Source: Robertmurraya dakarensis
GTDB lineage: Bacteria; Bacillota; Bacilli; Bacillales; Cytobacillaceae
Length of the DNA: 64,000 nt
Reading direction: 5' to 3'
Assembly (NCBI RefSeq): GCF_900156875.1
Contig: NZ_LT707409.1
Location: 3,094,909-3,158,908, forward strand
Shown here: piece by piece, positions 33,549 through 42,617 of the stretch
Layout of the letters: each line of letters starts with the position of its first letter
Position numbering within the stretch: the first letter of the stretch is position 1
The notes under the pieces: model-generated
Seen by the model: only the letters and a program-made list of their open reading frames with translations
Told to the model about the DNA's origin: nothing
Databases searched by the model: none
Position numbers and translations under genes: made by a program

Positions 33549-35372
33549 ATGGTTTTAAACAAGAAGAAATTAGGTGTACTAATTCTAGCGCTCATCATGA
33601 TGTTGTCATTGATTCCAAATTTATCTTTTGCTTCAAATCCTGATACAAAAGACATCATTATTGAAGATGTTATGGTGACCATGAGGGATGGTAAACAGCT
33701 GGCAACAAAAGTTTATCGTCCGAAGAAAGATGGAAAGTATCCCGTTTTATTAACAAGAACACCCTACAATAGCGGTGCTTTTCAAGAAAACGAAGACGGC
33801 AGTCAGAAACTAGGAGACTACTCAGATGTTGGAAAAAAGTTCGCCAAAGATGGTTACGTCGTGGCAGTCCAAGACCTGCGTGGAGTCTTTAAATCAGAAG
33901 GCCGATATACGCTCAGTCTCGATGATGCCAAGGATGGCCATGACACAGTTGAATGGTTAGCAGAGCAGCCTTGGAGTAATGGAAAAGTTGGCACATTTGG
34001 TTCTTCTGCTAGAGGAATCACCCAGACGTTACTAGCTCCTGAACAACCTGAAGGCTTAGAAGCGATGTTTATCATTGTCGCGCCTTCACAAATATTTGAG
34101 GGATCCCTTTTCCAAGGCGGAGCCTATCGACTTGAATTTATTCAGAACTGGCTTGCAGGTATGAATGTTACCAATGCTCAAAAGTTACTAGAAGAGGAGG
34201 AAATTACCCAAGAGAACTTTGAAGATGTAGTGAAATATGCAGGAGAATTCCCCGAAAATTATTGGAAGATGCCATTAAAGGATCTTTACCCTATGAATCT
34301 ATTAGGGGCATATAATGATTTATTTGAGCATTATGTGAAAGATGGTTATTACGATTATCGGGACGTTCAATTAAACTATTCAAACATTAATGTTCCAGCT
34401 TATCATGTCGGCGGATGGTATGATGTGTTTGCTGAAGGTCCAATAAATAACTTTGTTGGTCTGCAAACGAAAGGTGGTAAAGGCGCGAGAGGAAATCAAA
34501 AGCTTCTGATGGGACCTTGGAGTCACCGTGATGTTGGAGATAGTAAGAACTTTACAGGCGATGAAGTTGATATCAATGCTGAAATGAAAAAATGGTTCGA
34601 TTATTGGCTGAAGGGCATCGATAACGGAATCATGAAGGAGGCTCCAATCCGCTATTATACAATGGGGGATAACGAATGGAAAACAGCAAATAAGTGGCCT
34701 GTTCAAACTTCCAAAAGTGAAAAGTGGTATTTGAATGACGGGGAAAGCGGAAGTGCAGATTCGCTAAATGATGCTGTTTTATCCAAAAAGGTTCCACGCG
34801 CTAAGACTGCACATACATTTGAATATGACCCTGCTGATCCAAACATCACCATCGGCGGTCCGAATTTATATGGATTCTACGGCGTTGGCCCAATGGATCA
34901 GAGAACTAGTGAGAAAAACTCTTTAACATACACTTCTGAAGTTTTAAAAGAGGATGTTGAGATTACAGGAAACATCACCGCCACCCTCTATGTGTCTTCT
35001 GATGCAAAAGACACTGACTTTACTGTGAAATTAACAGATGTCTCACCAGACGGAACCTCTACCTTATTAAATGATGGAATCCAAAGAATGCGATTCCGTG
35101 AAGGGTTAGACAAAGAAGTCTTCATGGAAGATGGGGAGGTCTATAAAATTGAGGTTATTCTAAATGATACAAGTCACGTATTCAAGGAAGGTCATAGAAT
35201 AAGAGTTGCAATTTCAAGCAGCAACTTCCCAAGATTCGATCGAAACCCTAACACCGGAAACCCATTTGGTGTAGACACCGAGAAAGATTTCATCATCGCC
35301 AACAACACCGTGCACCTAAGTTCGAAATACTCTTCACATATAAGCTTGCCAGTAGTGAAAAACAGAAAATAA
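33549..35372 (+). CDS. Secreted CocE/NonD-family (X-Pro dipeptidyl-peptidase-like) hydrolase
   Basis: 607 aa. A signal peptide ends near NLSFASN. The alpha/beta-hydrolase domain contains TVEWLAEQPWSNGKVGTFG followed by SSARG, giving the nucleophile Ser in a GxSxxG setting (canonical is GxSYxG). The His is in GPWSHRD, and a C-terminal jelly-roll domain (from about residue 430, ITATLYVSSDAKDTDFTVKL) is typical of cocaine esterase, glutaryl-7-ACA acylase and X-Pro peptidases. It cleaves an ester, amide or X-Pro peptide outside the cell; the substrate is unknown. AGGGGG lies before the ATG. Ends in a terminator at 35378-35421. Confidence 0.87.
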   Translation: MVLNKKKLGVLILALIMMLSLIPNLSFASNPDTKDIIIEDVMVTMRDGKQLATKVYRPKKDGKYPVLLTRTPYNSGAFQENEDGSQKLGDYSDVGKKFAKDGYVVAVQDLRGVFKSEGRYTLSLDDAKDGHDTVEWLAEQPWSNGKVGTFGSSARGITQTLLAPEQPEGLEAMFIIVAPSQIFEGSLFQGGAYRLEFIQNWLAGMNVTNAQKLLEEEEITQENFEDVVKYAGEFPENYWKMPLKDLYPMNLLGAYNDLFEHYVKDGYYDYRDVQLNYSNINVPAYHVGGWYDVFAEGPINNFVGLQTKGGKGARGNQKLLMGPWSHRDVGDSKNFTGDEVDINAEMKKWFDYWLKGIDNGIMKEAPIRYYTMGDNEWKTANKWPVQTSKSEKWYLNDGESGSADSLNDAVLSKKVPRAKTAHTFEYDPADPNITIGGPNLYGFYGVGPMDQRTSEKNSLTYTSEVLKEDVEITGNITATLYVSSDAKDTDFTVKLTDVSPDGTSTLLNDGIQRMRFREGLDKEVFMEDGEVYKIEVILNDTSHVFKEGHRIRVAISSSNFPRFDRNPNTGNPFGVDTEKDFIIANNTVHLSSKYSSHISLPVVKNRK

Positions 35373-35377
35373 GAAGC

Positions 35378-35421
35378 ACCCCCATTAGAATAGGTATTAT
35401 ACCTATTTCAATGGGGGTTTC
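35378..35421 (+). terminator. Terminator of secreted hydrolase gene
   Basis: CCCCCATTAGAATAGGTA, TTA loop, TACCTATTTCAATGGGGG, then TTT. Confidence 0.85.
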
Positions 35422-35432
35422 CTATTTAAGCA

Positions 35433-35484
35433 CGTGAAACAAACTCACCCTGTGAAACAAGATTTTTCGGGTCGTCACAGTGAC
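35433..35484 (+). repeat. Dispersed REP-like repeat 8 (long form)
   Basis: CGTGAAACA, spacer, TGTGAAACAAGATTTTTC, GGGTCGTC, core ACAGT; 12 bases after a terminator. Confidence 0.92.
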
Positions 35485-35539
35485 GGTTGGAAACCGGCCA
35501 CTTCATTCTGAATACACTATAAGAGGAGGTGAAAGTTAA

Positions 35540-35926
35540 ATGAACATCATCGTCCCTATTACCCGAGTGTTTTTAGGGCTCATCTTCCTATTCGGAGGGG
35601 TAAATGGATTTTTTGTTTGGTTTTCTGGTCTAGAGCCCTTTATTTTCGTTAGCCGGGAAGCCATGGCCATCCTGCAATACGATTATTTATTAGTAGTGGA
35701 AAAGTCATTGGAAGTCATATGCGGCCTACTCCTTTTACTGGATCGCTACGTCCCACTCGCGCTTGCGATATTAACCCCCATCATCGCAAACATCTTATTA
35801 CTGCACTTATTCATAGATCCTTCGTTCCTAGCTTTGGCCATCTTGCTTTCCACCGCTCAAACCACTCTCTTAATTCATTACCGCAGCAATTTCAAAGGCT
35901 TATTCGAAAAATCCCCTTCCCACTAA
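35540..35926 (+). CDS. DoxX-like small membrane protein
   Basis: 128 aa with four hydrophobic helices (about 5-25, 48-68, 72-92, 95-112). The N terminus ITRVFLGLIFLFGGVNGFF matches the start of DoxX/DoxD-like proteins, and there are no catalytic motifs. AGGAGGTGA lies before the ATG. DoxX relatives are linked to redox or quinone biology in other organisms; no specific role can be claimed here. Confidence 0.7.
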   Translation: MNIIVPITRVFLGLIFLFGGVNGFFVWFSGLEPFIFVSREAMAILQYDYLLVVEKSLEVICGLLLLLDRYVPLALAILTPIIANILLLHLFIDPSFLALAILLSTAQTTLLIHYRSNFKGLFEKSPSH

Positions 35927-35950
35927 CACCACCAACAGGACCAAACAAGC

Positions 35951-35985
35951 AAAGGCCGGTTTCCACAAAAAGTGGACCGGCCTTT
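35951..35985. terminator. Bidirectional terminator between converging DoxX-like and SLH genes
   Basis: AAAGGCCGGT, loop, ACCGGCCTTT with short A and T flanks. Confidence 0.8.
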
Positions 35986-36020
35986 CCCTAGAATTCCAAA
36001 TAGTTAAGCTTCATACCGCT

Positions 36021-36067
36021 CGTGAAACACACCCGTGAAACAAGATTATTCGGGGCGTCCCTGTGAC
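36021..36067 (+). repeat. Dispersed REP-like repeat 9 (long form)
   Basis: CGTGAAACA, four-base spacer, CGTGAAACAAGATTATTC, GGGGCGTC, core CCTGT. Encodes the last six residues and stop of the SLH gene. Confidence 0.9.
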
Positions 36068-37959
36068 CTAAGATCCGCAACAACTACTAGTTTCACTGCT
36101 TCACTGTCATTATTGGATGGCCATACACTGTATGACATTCCTCCTGATTGAAAGTAAACTGTCTCTGTCGCGTTCAGTGAATCTTTCAGCGAGTTAGTGA
36201 CCTCCTCATCACCAATGCTTGTTTCATAGCTTTTCATAATGTCAGTAACCACTTCCAGCGTTTCATTAGAAGTATCATAGATATTAATCCAAAGCTCCTG
36301 CTCAAAGACCGAAACGTTCATAAGTGGCTGATCCTCTTTCACTACCTTTGCATCCCGATCAGGGTGATCACTTCCAAGAATCACTTCATACGGCTCGCCA
36401 ACAACCTGTCTCAGCCTTTCAACAAGCGAGTTGGTTGTAATTTCCGGTTCTATATATTGATGCAAGGAAATCGGTGTACTTTCTAATGTTGCTAAGTTCA
36501 GCATGAACGTATCATTACTTCTAAAATTATAGAATACATGATTATTGAAAACCGCTTCTATATTTAGGTCGCCAGATAACGGAATAACACCTTGCTCATT
36601 TTTTCCGTTCAGGCTATTTTTATAAAGAAAATAACCGCTGGATGAATTTTTCACATAATAAATCCCTTTGTTATATATAGCAAAATCTGAGTTTGGACTC
36701 ACATTAGCAGCTAGCAGCTCCTTTTGTGAACCGTCCAGTTTCATTCGATAAAGTGAAAAATCGCCATTTTTCTCTTCTAAATAATAAATCCAGTCCTCTT
36801 CAATTTTAAAATCCACACCATGGATATCATAAGATGTTTTCTTCCCGTTAAAATCGATATGTGTGAGCCAAGCATTGTAATATTCCTCTAAAAACCAAAG
36901 TCCATTTGAAGAAACCGATAAAGACATCGTTGGTTTATTATGTACTTGTGTCAACGAGCTTCCATCATGTTTGACTTTAAAAATATACCCCTCGTATTGC
37001 TTGTTGGAACTAACAGAAAAGTAGATCCACTCATCTGTAATATTCATATCGCCAAGCCAAACTTTTTCCATGTTGACTGGGATATCAGCAGCCGTAACAA
37101 TCGTTTTCTCATCTGTTTCATCTGGTTTAATCGAAACAATTTTCTGATCATCCGTAAAAGAATTCACGTAAAACCTATCGCCCCATACTGCCAGCTCCCC
37201 TTCAGGAAGGTTAGCAATCTCAGGACTATTCCCATCTAAATCCATGGAGCACATCGCTCCAACCTCATTTTCATCGAAACACCATGTAAAGATACGATTC
37301 TTATATTCAATGGTTGAAGCAGCTTTCACACTATTTCCAAAGAATGCCGCTTTTTCTTCCCTAAACTCCGGATTTAACGCGCGGCTGATAAACAAGGAGA
37401 ATTGCATACGTGTTGTCTCATTTTCCGGTTTAAACGTTCCATTAGGGTAACCGGTTGTGATGTTCGAAAATCCCAGCCTAGCAATATATTCATTTGCCCA
37501 ATGATCTTCCTTTACATCTGAAAAGCTCTTAGCCGGACCTGTAGGAAGGTTAAAAGCATTTGCTAGGATTTTTGCCATTTGCGCACGAGTTAATGTACCA
37601 TAAGGATTAAAAGTGGAACCCTTTTGAATAATCTCTTTTTCAACCGCAACCGCTAGATAACGATAACCCTCAGTTCCTTTCTCCACATCAGAAAAACCAG
37701 GATCCGCTAGATTAGTTGTTTCCCAATTCAAAGCACGCCCCAGCATGGTAATAGCTTGAATCCGTTTCACCGTTGTATTCGGTCTAAATGTTCCATCCTG
37801 ATAGCCAGTAATGACACCTCGTTCAATCAAGTACTCAATCTCTTCCCATGAAGCATGATTGGAGTCGATATCTTTAAATGACTCCGCTGCAGACACTGTA
37901 TGATTCAATCCCAAAAGGAAAAGAACAGTACTCATCAAACTTATAATCGCTTTTTTCAT
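36046..37959 (-). CDS. SLH-domain surface protein with DUF5050-like propeller
   Basis: About 637 aa. Start at the second in-frame ATG (MKKAIISLMS), six bases after AGGAGG; the first ATG abuts the site. A signal peptide ends at SAAE. Three SLH domains cover about residues 25-195 (FKDIDSNHASWEEIEYL, GYQDGTFRPN, TRAQMAKILANAF, GYPNGTFKPEN). About residues 225-510 form repeated blades with IYYVKN/WIYYLEE-type motifs, as in DUF5050 propellers. The C-terminal about 120 residues are unassigned. It should be held on the wall by SLH domains; function unknown. Its stop codon and preceding SQGRPE are contributed by dispersed repeat 9. Confidence 0.85.
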   Translation of the reverse strand: MKKAIISLMSTVLFLLGLNHTVSAAESFKDIDSNHASWEEIEYLIERGVITGYQDGTFRPNTTVKRIQAITMLGRALNWETTNLADPGFSDVEKGTEGYRYLAVAVEKEIIQKGSTFNPYGTLTRAQMAKILANAFNLPTGPAKSFSDVKEDHWANEYIARLGFSNITTGYPNGTFKPENETTRMQFSLFISRALNPEFREEKAAFFGNSVKAASTIEYKNRIFTWCFDENEVGAMCSMDLDGNSPEIANLPEGELAVWGDRFYVNSFTDDQKIVSIKPDETDEKTIVTAADIPVNMEKVWLGDMNITDEWIYFSVSSNKQYEGYIFKVKHDGSSLTQVHNKPTMSLSVSSNGLWFLEEYYNAWLTHIDFNGKKTSYDIHGVDFKIEEDWIYYLEEKNGDFSLYRMKLDGSQKELLAANVSPNSDFAIYNKGIYYVKNSSSGYFLYKNSLNGKNEQGVIPLSGDLNIEAVFNNHVFYNFRSNDTFMLNLATLESTPISLHQYIEPEITTNSLVERLRQVVGEPYEVILGSDHPDRDAKVVKEDQPLMNVSVFEQELWINIYDTSNETLEVVTDIMKSYETSIGDEEVTNSLKDSLNATETVYFQSGGMSYSVWPSNNDSEAVKLVVVADLRSQGRPE

Positions 37960-38075
37960 ACCCATCCTCCTAAAAATTAGTTCAATAGGTATTATAACCC
38001 AACTACTATTATAGGAAAATAGTAGTCAGTATTTCAGACCAGTAGGAGACATATTGGTAAGATACTGTTCTCCAC

Positions 38076-38112
38076 AAAAAAAACCGCCAGGACCCGAAAT
38101 CCTGACGATTTT
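38076..38112 (-). terminator. Terminator of the NSS transporter operon
   Basis: Minus strand CGTCAGGA, TTTCGGG loop, TCCTGGCG, then eight Ts. Confidence 0.9.
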
Positions 38113-38116
38113 TTCT

Positions 38117-38224
38117 TTAATTATTCTGTTTCGCTTTCCTTACCGCATGCCCGATACTCGCTGCAAGGCCGCCCCAAATAATTACCATTCCAATGATCAT
38201 CATTGTAATTGCGCTTCCGTCCAT
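38117..38224 (-). CDS. MetS-like small subunit of methionine/alanine importer
   Basis: 35 aa: begins MDGSAITMMIIGMVIIWGG and ends AVRKAKQNN, one transmembrane helix followed by a basic tail. The ATG overlaps the stop of the NSS transporter gene by one base (TAATG). Very small single-helix proteins of this kind accompany NSS-family methionine/alanine importers (MetP-MetS) in Gram-positive bacteria. A terminator follows within five bases. Confidence 0.8.
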   Translation of the reverse strand: MDGSAITMMIIGMVIIWGGLAASIGHAVRKAKQNN

Positions 38225-39738
38225 TATTTAGAATCCCCCTTGCTATCTTTTACTTCAAAATCGGTTGATTTGCCCCATTTTACTTTCGAGAAAAGAACTC
38301 CCAGGATAATTACTAAGGCTGCGATGACCCAGCCGTAAGCCGACACAAACCATGTTTCGTAACCGCCATAGTTCTCAGCGATGTTCGTTCTAATATTATC
38401 GAACATCATGTAGCCAAGAACGATCGGGGTAATAAAGCTTAAACAAATTCTCCACCAAACGCCTAGCTTGATATCAGAAACTGAGTCTGCATGATTCTGA
38501 AGGTTTCTAAGCTCCTTCGCAAACCAAGCGATCGCTACAACTTCTACTAATCCTGCTAACGCGACTCCAAAGTTATTAATGAAATAATCGACAACATCCA
38601 GGAAGTATAGTCCGCCTTGTGTAGCAAACGCAATCGAAATGATGGCTGCAAGTCCGCCTCCGTACATAACCGATTTCGTACGTGACACATTGAATTTATC
38701 CTGAACCCCTGCAACGAACGTTTCCACAATGGAAATAAGCGATGATAACCCAGCTAACACTAACGATGCGAAGAACAGGAATCCGAAGAATCCATTGAAG
38801 GCAGGAAGTTCATTGATAATCGCAGGAAATACTACGAAAGCTAATCCCACACCGCCTTTAACAACCTCATCTACTCCAACACCTTGCTGCATAGCCATAA
38901 ATCCTAAAATACTGAATACCCCAATACCCGCTAATAATTCAAATCCAGAGTTTGCAAATCCGGTGATAAACGCATTGTTGGTGATATCAGACTTCTTTGG
39001 CAGATAACTAGAGTACGTGACCATAATCGCAAAAGCGATGGATAAACTAAAGAAGATTTGTCCGTAGGCTGCTACCCAAACCTTCCCGTCCATAATGACT
39101 TCCCAATTTGGCTTGAAAAAGGCATTTAGACCATCTACTGCTCCATCTAATGTTACGGCGCGAATAACGATAATTAAAAATAATACGAAAAGTGCTGGTA
39201 AAAAGATTTTATTCGCTACCTCAATTCCTTTTTTAATTCCTTTAAATAAAATCCCTAATGTAACCACCCAAACAATAACAAGCGGAATGAAAACTCCTGG
39301 TACTAAACTTCCGAATTGTCCCGGTGTTTCTGCTAGATGCAAGTAGCTTCCATACAAGAATCCCTCGGTGTCACTTCCCCAGCTTTGGTTGAATGCAAAA
39401 ATGGAATAGGACATGGCCCATGCTATGATCGCTGCATAATATACCGAGATGAAGAACGAAATTCCTACTTGCCACCATCCGATCCATTCCATTTTTCTGT
39501 TTATTCTGGAAAATGATAACGGAGAAGATCCTCTATACTTGTGACCAATCGTAAATTCCATGATTAAAAGCGGAATCCCTGCGGTCAAAAGAGCGAATAA
39601 ATAAGGTAAGAAGAACGCCCCGCCTCCATTTTCATAAGCGGTTGCCGGGAATCGCCAGATGTTCCCTAATCCAATTGCTGACCCGGCTGCTGCTAAAATA
39701 AAACCAGCGCGCGTTCCCCATTGTGGACGATTATCCAT
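38224..39738 (-). CDS. Sodium-dependent amino-acid transporter, NSS/SNF family (MetP-like)
   Basis: 504 aa with about 12 transmembrane segments. The NSS signature RAGFILAAAGSAIGLGNIWRFP is at the N terminus, followed by ENGGGAFFLPYL, which contain the sodium and substrate contacts of LeuT-type carriers. Co-transcribed and overlapping with a MetS-type small subunit, which favours methionine and/or alanine uptake; the substrate is inferred. GCAGGGGGT lies before the ATG. Confidence 0.88.
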   Translation of the reverse strand: MDNRPQWGTRAGFILAAAGSAIGLGNIWRFPATAYENGGGAFFLPYLFALLTAGIPLLIMEFTIGHKYRGSSPLSFSRINRKMEWIGWWQVGISFFISVYYAAIIAWAMSYSIFAFNQSWGSDTEGFLYGSYLHLAETPGQFGSLVPGVFIPLVIVWVVTLGILFKGIKKGIEVANKIFLPALFVLFLIIVIRAVTLDGAVDGLNAFFKPNWEVIMDGKVWVAAYGQIFFSLSIAFAIMVTYSSYLPKKSDITNNAFITGFANSGFELLAGIGVFSILGFMAMQQGVGVDEVVKGGVGLAFVVFPAIINELPAFNGFFGFLFFASLVLAGLSSLISIVETFVAGVQDKFNVSRTKSVMYGGGLAAIISIAFATQGGLYFLDVVDYFINNFGVALAGLVEVVAIAWFAKELRNLQNHADSVSDIKLGVWWRICLSFITPIVLGYMMFDNIRTNIAENYGGYETWFVSAYGWVIAALVIILGVLFSKVKWGKSTDFEVKDSKGDSK

Positions 39739-40117
39739 AGTGTATAATACCCCCTGCTTTAGTTCCTTACAGAGTTAAAAGAAGAATAGGAACTTTTTTT
39801 ATTTTCAGATTATTTAATAACTTAAGGATAGTATAGCTAGTTTTCATTCATCTGTCAAAACATTATTTTAGAAAAATGACACTTTTTTTTCAGCCCATAA
39901 TACCAACGAATGTAAACGCTAACAAAACAATATAATCCTTATTACAATATAATCTGACTGTGTTTTCACCTCCTTTTTTTGAATATATTCCTAGATTCCT
40001 AAAACTTTACTCTTTTTACAAAGTCAAAAGAACTAGGACAACCAAATTTTTGAAGTAAGCACTATAAATAGTGTGTTAAAATTTAATACATAATGTAGAA
40101 ATGGAGAGCTATCAACC
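39739..40117. other. Divergent intergenic region, NSS transporter / MCP-like gene
   Basis: 379 bp, AT-rich. It must hold both promoters; no riboswitch, operator or small gene could be supported. Confidence 0.5.
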
Positions 40118-40939
40118 ATGATAAACAAAATTCAATCTTTAGATTACATCGTTACGATGATCCCACTTATAAAAGCAGCGATTCCTGCGGATCTTTCTAT
40201 TGCTGTATGCGATTTAGAAAAATTTATTGCTTATTCTCCCGGCAAGAACATAAATCTAGGCATTAAAGTAGGACAGCCCTTGAACCCTGAAGAGCCTCTC
40301 TCTATTGCATTGACTCAAAATAAACGACTGCAGGCAAATGTTCCGGCAGAATTCTATGGCTTTGAATTTACCGGAACAGCCCTGCCGCTGCATGATGAAC
40401 ATAACAGAGTCATAGGTGGAATGGCGGTTCAAATCCGGAGGCAAAGTGAACTGCGCGCAATTGCTCAACAAATTTCGGAATCATTATCATTGGCAAACGA
40501 ACAAATCAGCCAGGTGGCCAACGGGTCTAGTTCTTTAGCTGATTTTTCTAAAAACCTGCTGCAACAATCGCAGCAAGCGGGAGAAGATGTCAAAAATACA
40601 GATGAAGTACTCACGATGATCAAGAGGGTCTCCGACCAAACAAACTTACTGGGATTAAATGCAGCGATAGAAGCGGCTCGTGCTGGGGAAAAAGGCAGAG
40701 GATTTGAAGTGGTCGCAAACGAAATCAGAAGGTTTTCAAAAGAAACCGCGACATCCACTCAAAAAATCCGTGAAACGATGTCGCAAATCCAATCCATTAC
40801 AAAAGAAATGGGAGCATCCATTGAGCAAATCGCCACCGTCGGCCAAGCACAGGCCGAATCCATACAGAAAACATTAACATTCATCACAGAAATCGAAGAA
40901 TTCTCAAAAAAACTCAACGAATTCGCCCATAAACTATAA
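40118..40939 (+). CDS. Soluble MCP-like chemoreceptor with N-terminal PAS/Cache-like sensor (YfmS-like)
   Basis: 273 aa, no membrane segment. The N-terminal about 115 residues ([21 protein letters not shown]...GMAVQIRR) resemble the small sensor domain found in YfmS-type proteins. The signalling tip is [21 protein letters not shown] followed by [17 protein letters not shown], shorter than in transmembrane receptors. Expected to feed the CheA/CheW array from the cytosol. Monocistronic; terminator at 40943-40971. Confidence 0.83.
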   Translation: MINKIQSLDYIVTMIPLIKAAIPADLSIAVCDLEKFIAYSPGKNINLGIKVGQPLNPEEPLSIALTQNKRLQANVPAEFYGFEFTGTALPLHDEHNRVIGGMAVQIRRQSELRAIAQQISESLSLANEQISQVANGSSSLADFSKNLLQQSQQAGEDVKNTDEVLTMIKRVSDQTNLLGLNAAIEAARAGEKGRGFEVVANEIRRFSKETATSTQKIRETMSQIQSITKEMGASIEQIATVGQAQAESIQKTLTFITEIEEFSKKLNEFAHKL

Positions 40940-40942
40940 CCA

Positions 40943-40971
40943 AAGGAGAGTCCCCGCCGGACTCTCCTTTC
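40943..40971 (+). terminator. Terminator of soluble MCP-like gene
   Basis: AAAGGAGAGTCC, CCGCC loop, GGACTCTCCTTT. Confidence 0.85.
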
Positions 40972-40973
40972 CT

Positions 40974-41025
40974 CGTGAAACAATCCAATCCTGTGAAACA
41001 AGATTTTCCGGGCCGTCACTGTGAC
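40974..41025 (+). repeat. Dispersed REP-like repeat 10 (long form)
   Basis: CGTGAAACA, spacer, TGTGAAACAAGATTTTCC, GGGCCGTC, core ACTGT, the reverse complement of the common core ACAGT. Starts three bases after a terminator. Confidence 0.9.
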
Positions 41026-41035
41026 CAAATTTATT

Positions 41036-41092
41036 CGAAAACGCCAAAAACGCCTTCATTTTTCAATTTTAAGGGCGTTTTTGGCGTTTTCG
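41036..41092. repeat. Inverted repeat with about 19-bp perfect arms
   Basis: CGAAAACGCCAAAAACGCC and GGCGTTTTTGGCGTTTTCG separated by about 19 bp. Could act as a bidirectional terminator; it lies just after repeat 10 and upstream of the sigma-factor gene. Confidence 0.85.
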
Positions 41093-41208
41093 TTCTGTTT
41101 TTGCCTTCAAAAGTGATTTTTGCTCGTTCGATTAAAACTGCACATCCCGCTATTGTAAAGGTACCCGGGAATACAAGAACAAAGCGCGCTTTCTAAGGGG
41201 AAACACTA

Positions 41209-41703
41209 ATGGAAAGCTTTGAACAGATTGCCGAACAATATACGCCGATGATTTACAGCATTATGCGCAGGTTGACAATTTATAAAAACAAAGAGGAGTT
41301 CTTTCAGATGGGGCTGATTGCCCTTTGGGAAGCGCAGCAGCAATTCAATCCTAGAAAAGGAAGTTTTACAAACTATGCCTATAACCATATTCTCGGAAGG
41401 TACCTGGACGAATTTCGCAGGTTAAATAAGGAGGCGGAACACACCACCATCCCGACTGAGGAATTTTGGCAATACCTTATTGATGAATCAGTCTCTTCCC
41501 TTCTAGATGAAGAGACTCTCCTTGCCTATTGTCAAAACGGCCAGCTCTCTGAGAACCAGACCAAATGGGTATTGTACACCTTTTTAAAAGGATTCGATAC
41601 CAATCAAATCGCGGAAATCGAATGTGTCAGCCCGTCAGCAGTAAAACATTGGAAAACCAAGGCCACAGAGAGATTACGTAAAACGGCTAGTTTATTTAGC
41701 TAA
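41209..41703 (+). CDS. Sigma-70-family RNA polymerase sigma factor
   Basis: 164 aa. Region 2 (residues about 8-75, MIYSIMRRL, GLIALWEAQQQFNPRKGSF, NYAYNHILGRYLDEFRR) and region 4 helix-turn-helix (about 105-158, FDTNQIAEIECVSPSAVKHWKTKATERLRK) are present, with little between. This is the size of an ECF or ComX-like alternative sigma. AAGGGGA lies before the ATG. No anti-sigma gene is adjacent; target promoters are unknown. It is followed by a 130-base structured 3' region and a terminator. Confidence 0.8.
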   Translation: MESFEQIAEQYTPMIYSIMRRLTIYKNKEEFFQMGLIALWEAQQQFNPRKGSFTNYAYNHILGRYLDEFRRLNKEAEHTTIPTEEFWQYLIDESVSSLLDEETLLAYCQNGQLSENQTKWVLYTFLKGFDTNQIAEIECVSPSAVKHWKTKATERLRKTASLFS

Positions 41704-41831
41704 ACAAGAGATCTTGTTGCTACCAAAATGGCTATGAATTAGTTATCACCTCTAGGAGCCAGCGTTAGTCGGCATAGCAATCGTGAGAACAAATAGACGT
41801 AGCATTAACTGTAAGGAAATTATTTAGATAG
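41704..41831 (+). other. Structured 3' untranslated region of the sigma-factor transcript
   Basis: CAAGAGATCTTG palindrome, then TTGCTA pairing with TAGCAA about 55 bases later and enclosing GGCT/AGCC. There is no coding frame. Possible small RNA or processed 3' element, but I cannot match it to a known family. Confidence 0.35.
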
Positions 41832-41858
41832 GACGGTTTCCCATTGAGACCGTCTTTA
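41832..41858 (+). terminator. Terminator of the sigma-factor transcript
   Basis: GACGGTTTC, CCATT loop, GAGACCGTC, then TTTATA. Confidence 0.8.
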
Positions 41859-42053
41859 TATTAGAAAGTATTAGAAATTATAATATTTAATAATCTTTTC
41901 TCTTTTATTAATTCTTCTCCCTAATTTCCTGCATATTTTCACAGCAATCCTGTTCATTTGATAATGTAATTTCTCAGTTTTTCTCAAGATTCCTAGAGAT
42001 TAAGAGGTTTAGATAGGAATTTGACGATGGAAAGTGGGTATAAATGAAGAGGA

Positions 42054-42104
42054 AATTGGGGGTTTTTTCTGGAATTATTGAGGCATAGGGAAAAAACCCC
42101 TGAG
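42054..42104. repeat. Hairpin in leader of orphan gene
   Basis: GGGGTTTTTTC and GGGAAAAAACCCC arms around about 23 bases, 26 bases before the orphan start codon. No T-run, so possible leader structure only. Confidence 0.45.
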
Positions 42105-42129
42105 ATCATTTCGGAAAGGTAGTGATACT

Positions 42130-42444
42130 ATGATGCTAGTTTTACGTCGAGTTCCAGCACAATCCCACACTTCCAAAGGAAATGAAATTCTAGAGCCTAT
42201 CCAGCAGGTTCGCCGTCAGAAAGTGATGACGATGTTCAAAACACTTGAAAAAGTGCAGCGCGTTTCCCGACAGCTGGCACAAACAGGTGAGGTCCATTCC
42301 AAGCATGGAAGCAGAGTTTCCAGCTTGATCCGAATACAAATTGAGGACGCGAAAGCGAAAGTAAGAGCCCTTTCTCCTTCGGCATTACAATTTATCGGTC
42401 CAGGTGATAGATTCGAAAATCCAACCACGAAAGGAGGGCAATGA
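42130..42444 (+). CDS. Hypothetical protein, 104 aa
   Basis: GGAAAGG lies 10 bases before ATGATG. The protein is basic in its first half (VLRRVPAQ, VRRQKVMTMF) with predicted helices, and ends GPGDRFENPTTKGGQ. No membrane segment, signal peptide or known motif is seen. It lies downstream of the sigma-factor gene but beyond that gene's terminator, so it should have its own promoter. A strong terminator follows. Probably real; function unknown. Confidence 0.55.
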   Translation: MMLVLRRVPAQSHTSKGNEILEPIQQVRRQKVMTMFKTLEKVQRVSRQLAQTGEVHSKHGSRVSSLIRIQIEDAKAKVRALSPSALQFIGPGDRFENPTTKGGQ

Positions 42445-42495
42445 CAAACGTTTTCTTTTAAAAAACTAAATACCCTCAATACAGGCCGGCCGCCT

Positions 42496-42537
42496 AAAAA
42501 AATAGCGTTCCTTAGTTGGGGATACGCTATTTTTTTG
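42496..42537. terminator. Terminator of orphan gene, bidirectional
   Basis: AAAAAAATAGCGT, loop, ACGCTATTTTTTT. Confidence 0.85.
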
Positions 42538-42563
42538 TTTTCATAGATTCTATTTTTTTGCAC

Positions 42564-42601
42564 AAAAAATCACTATTCCATCAAGTAGAATAGTGATTTT
42601 C
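42564..42601 (-). terminator. Terminator of ahpCF
   Basis: AAAAAATCACTATTC, loop, GAATAGTGATTTTC. Confidence 0.85.
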
Positions 42602-42617
42602 TATGAAAGTCTTAAAT

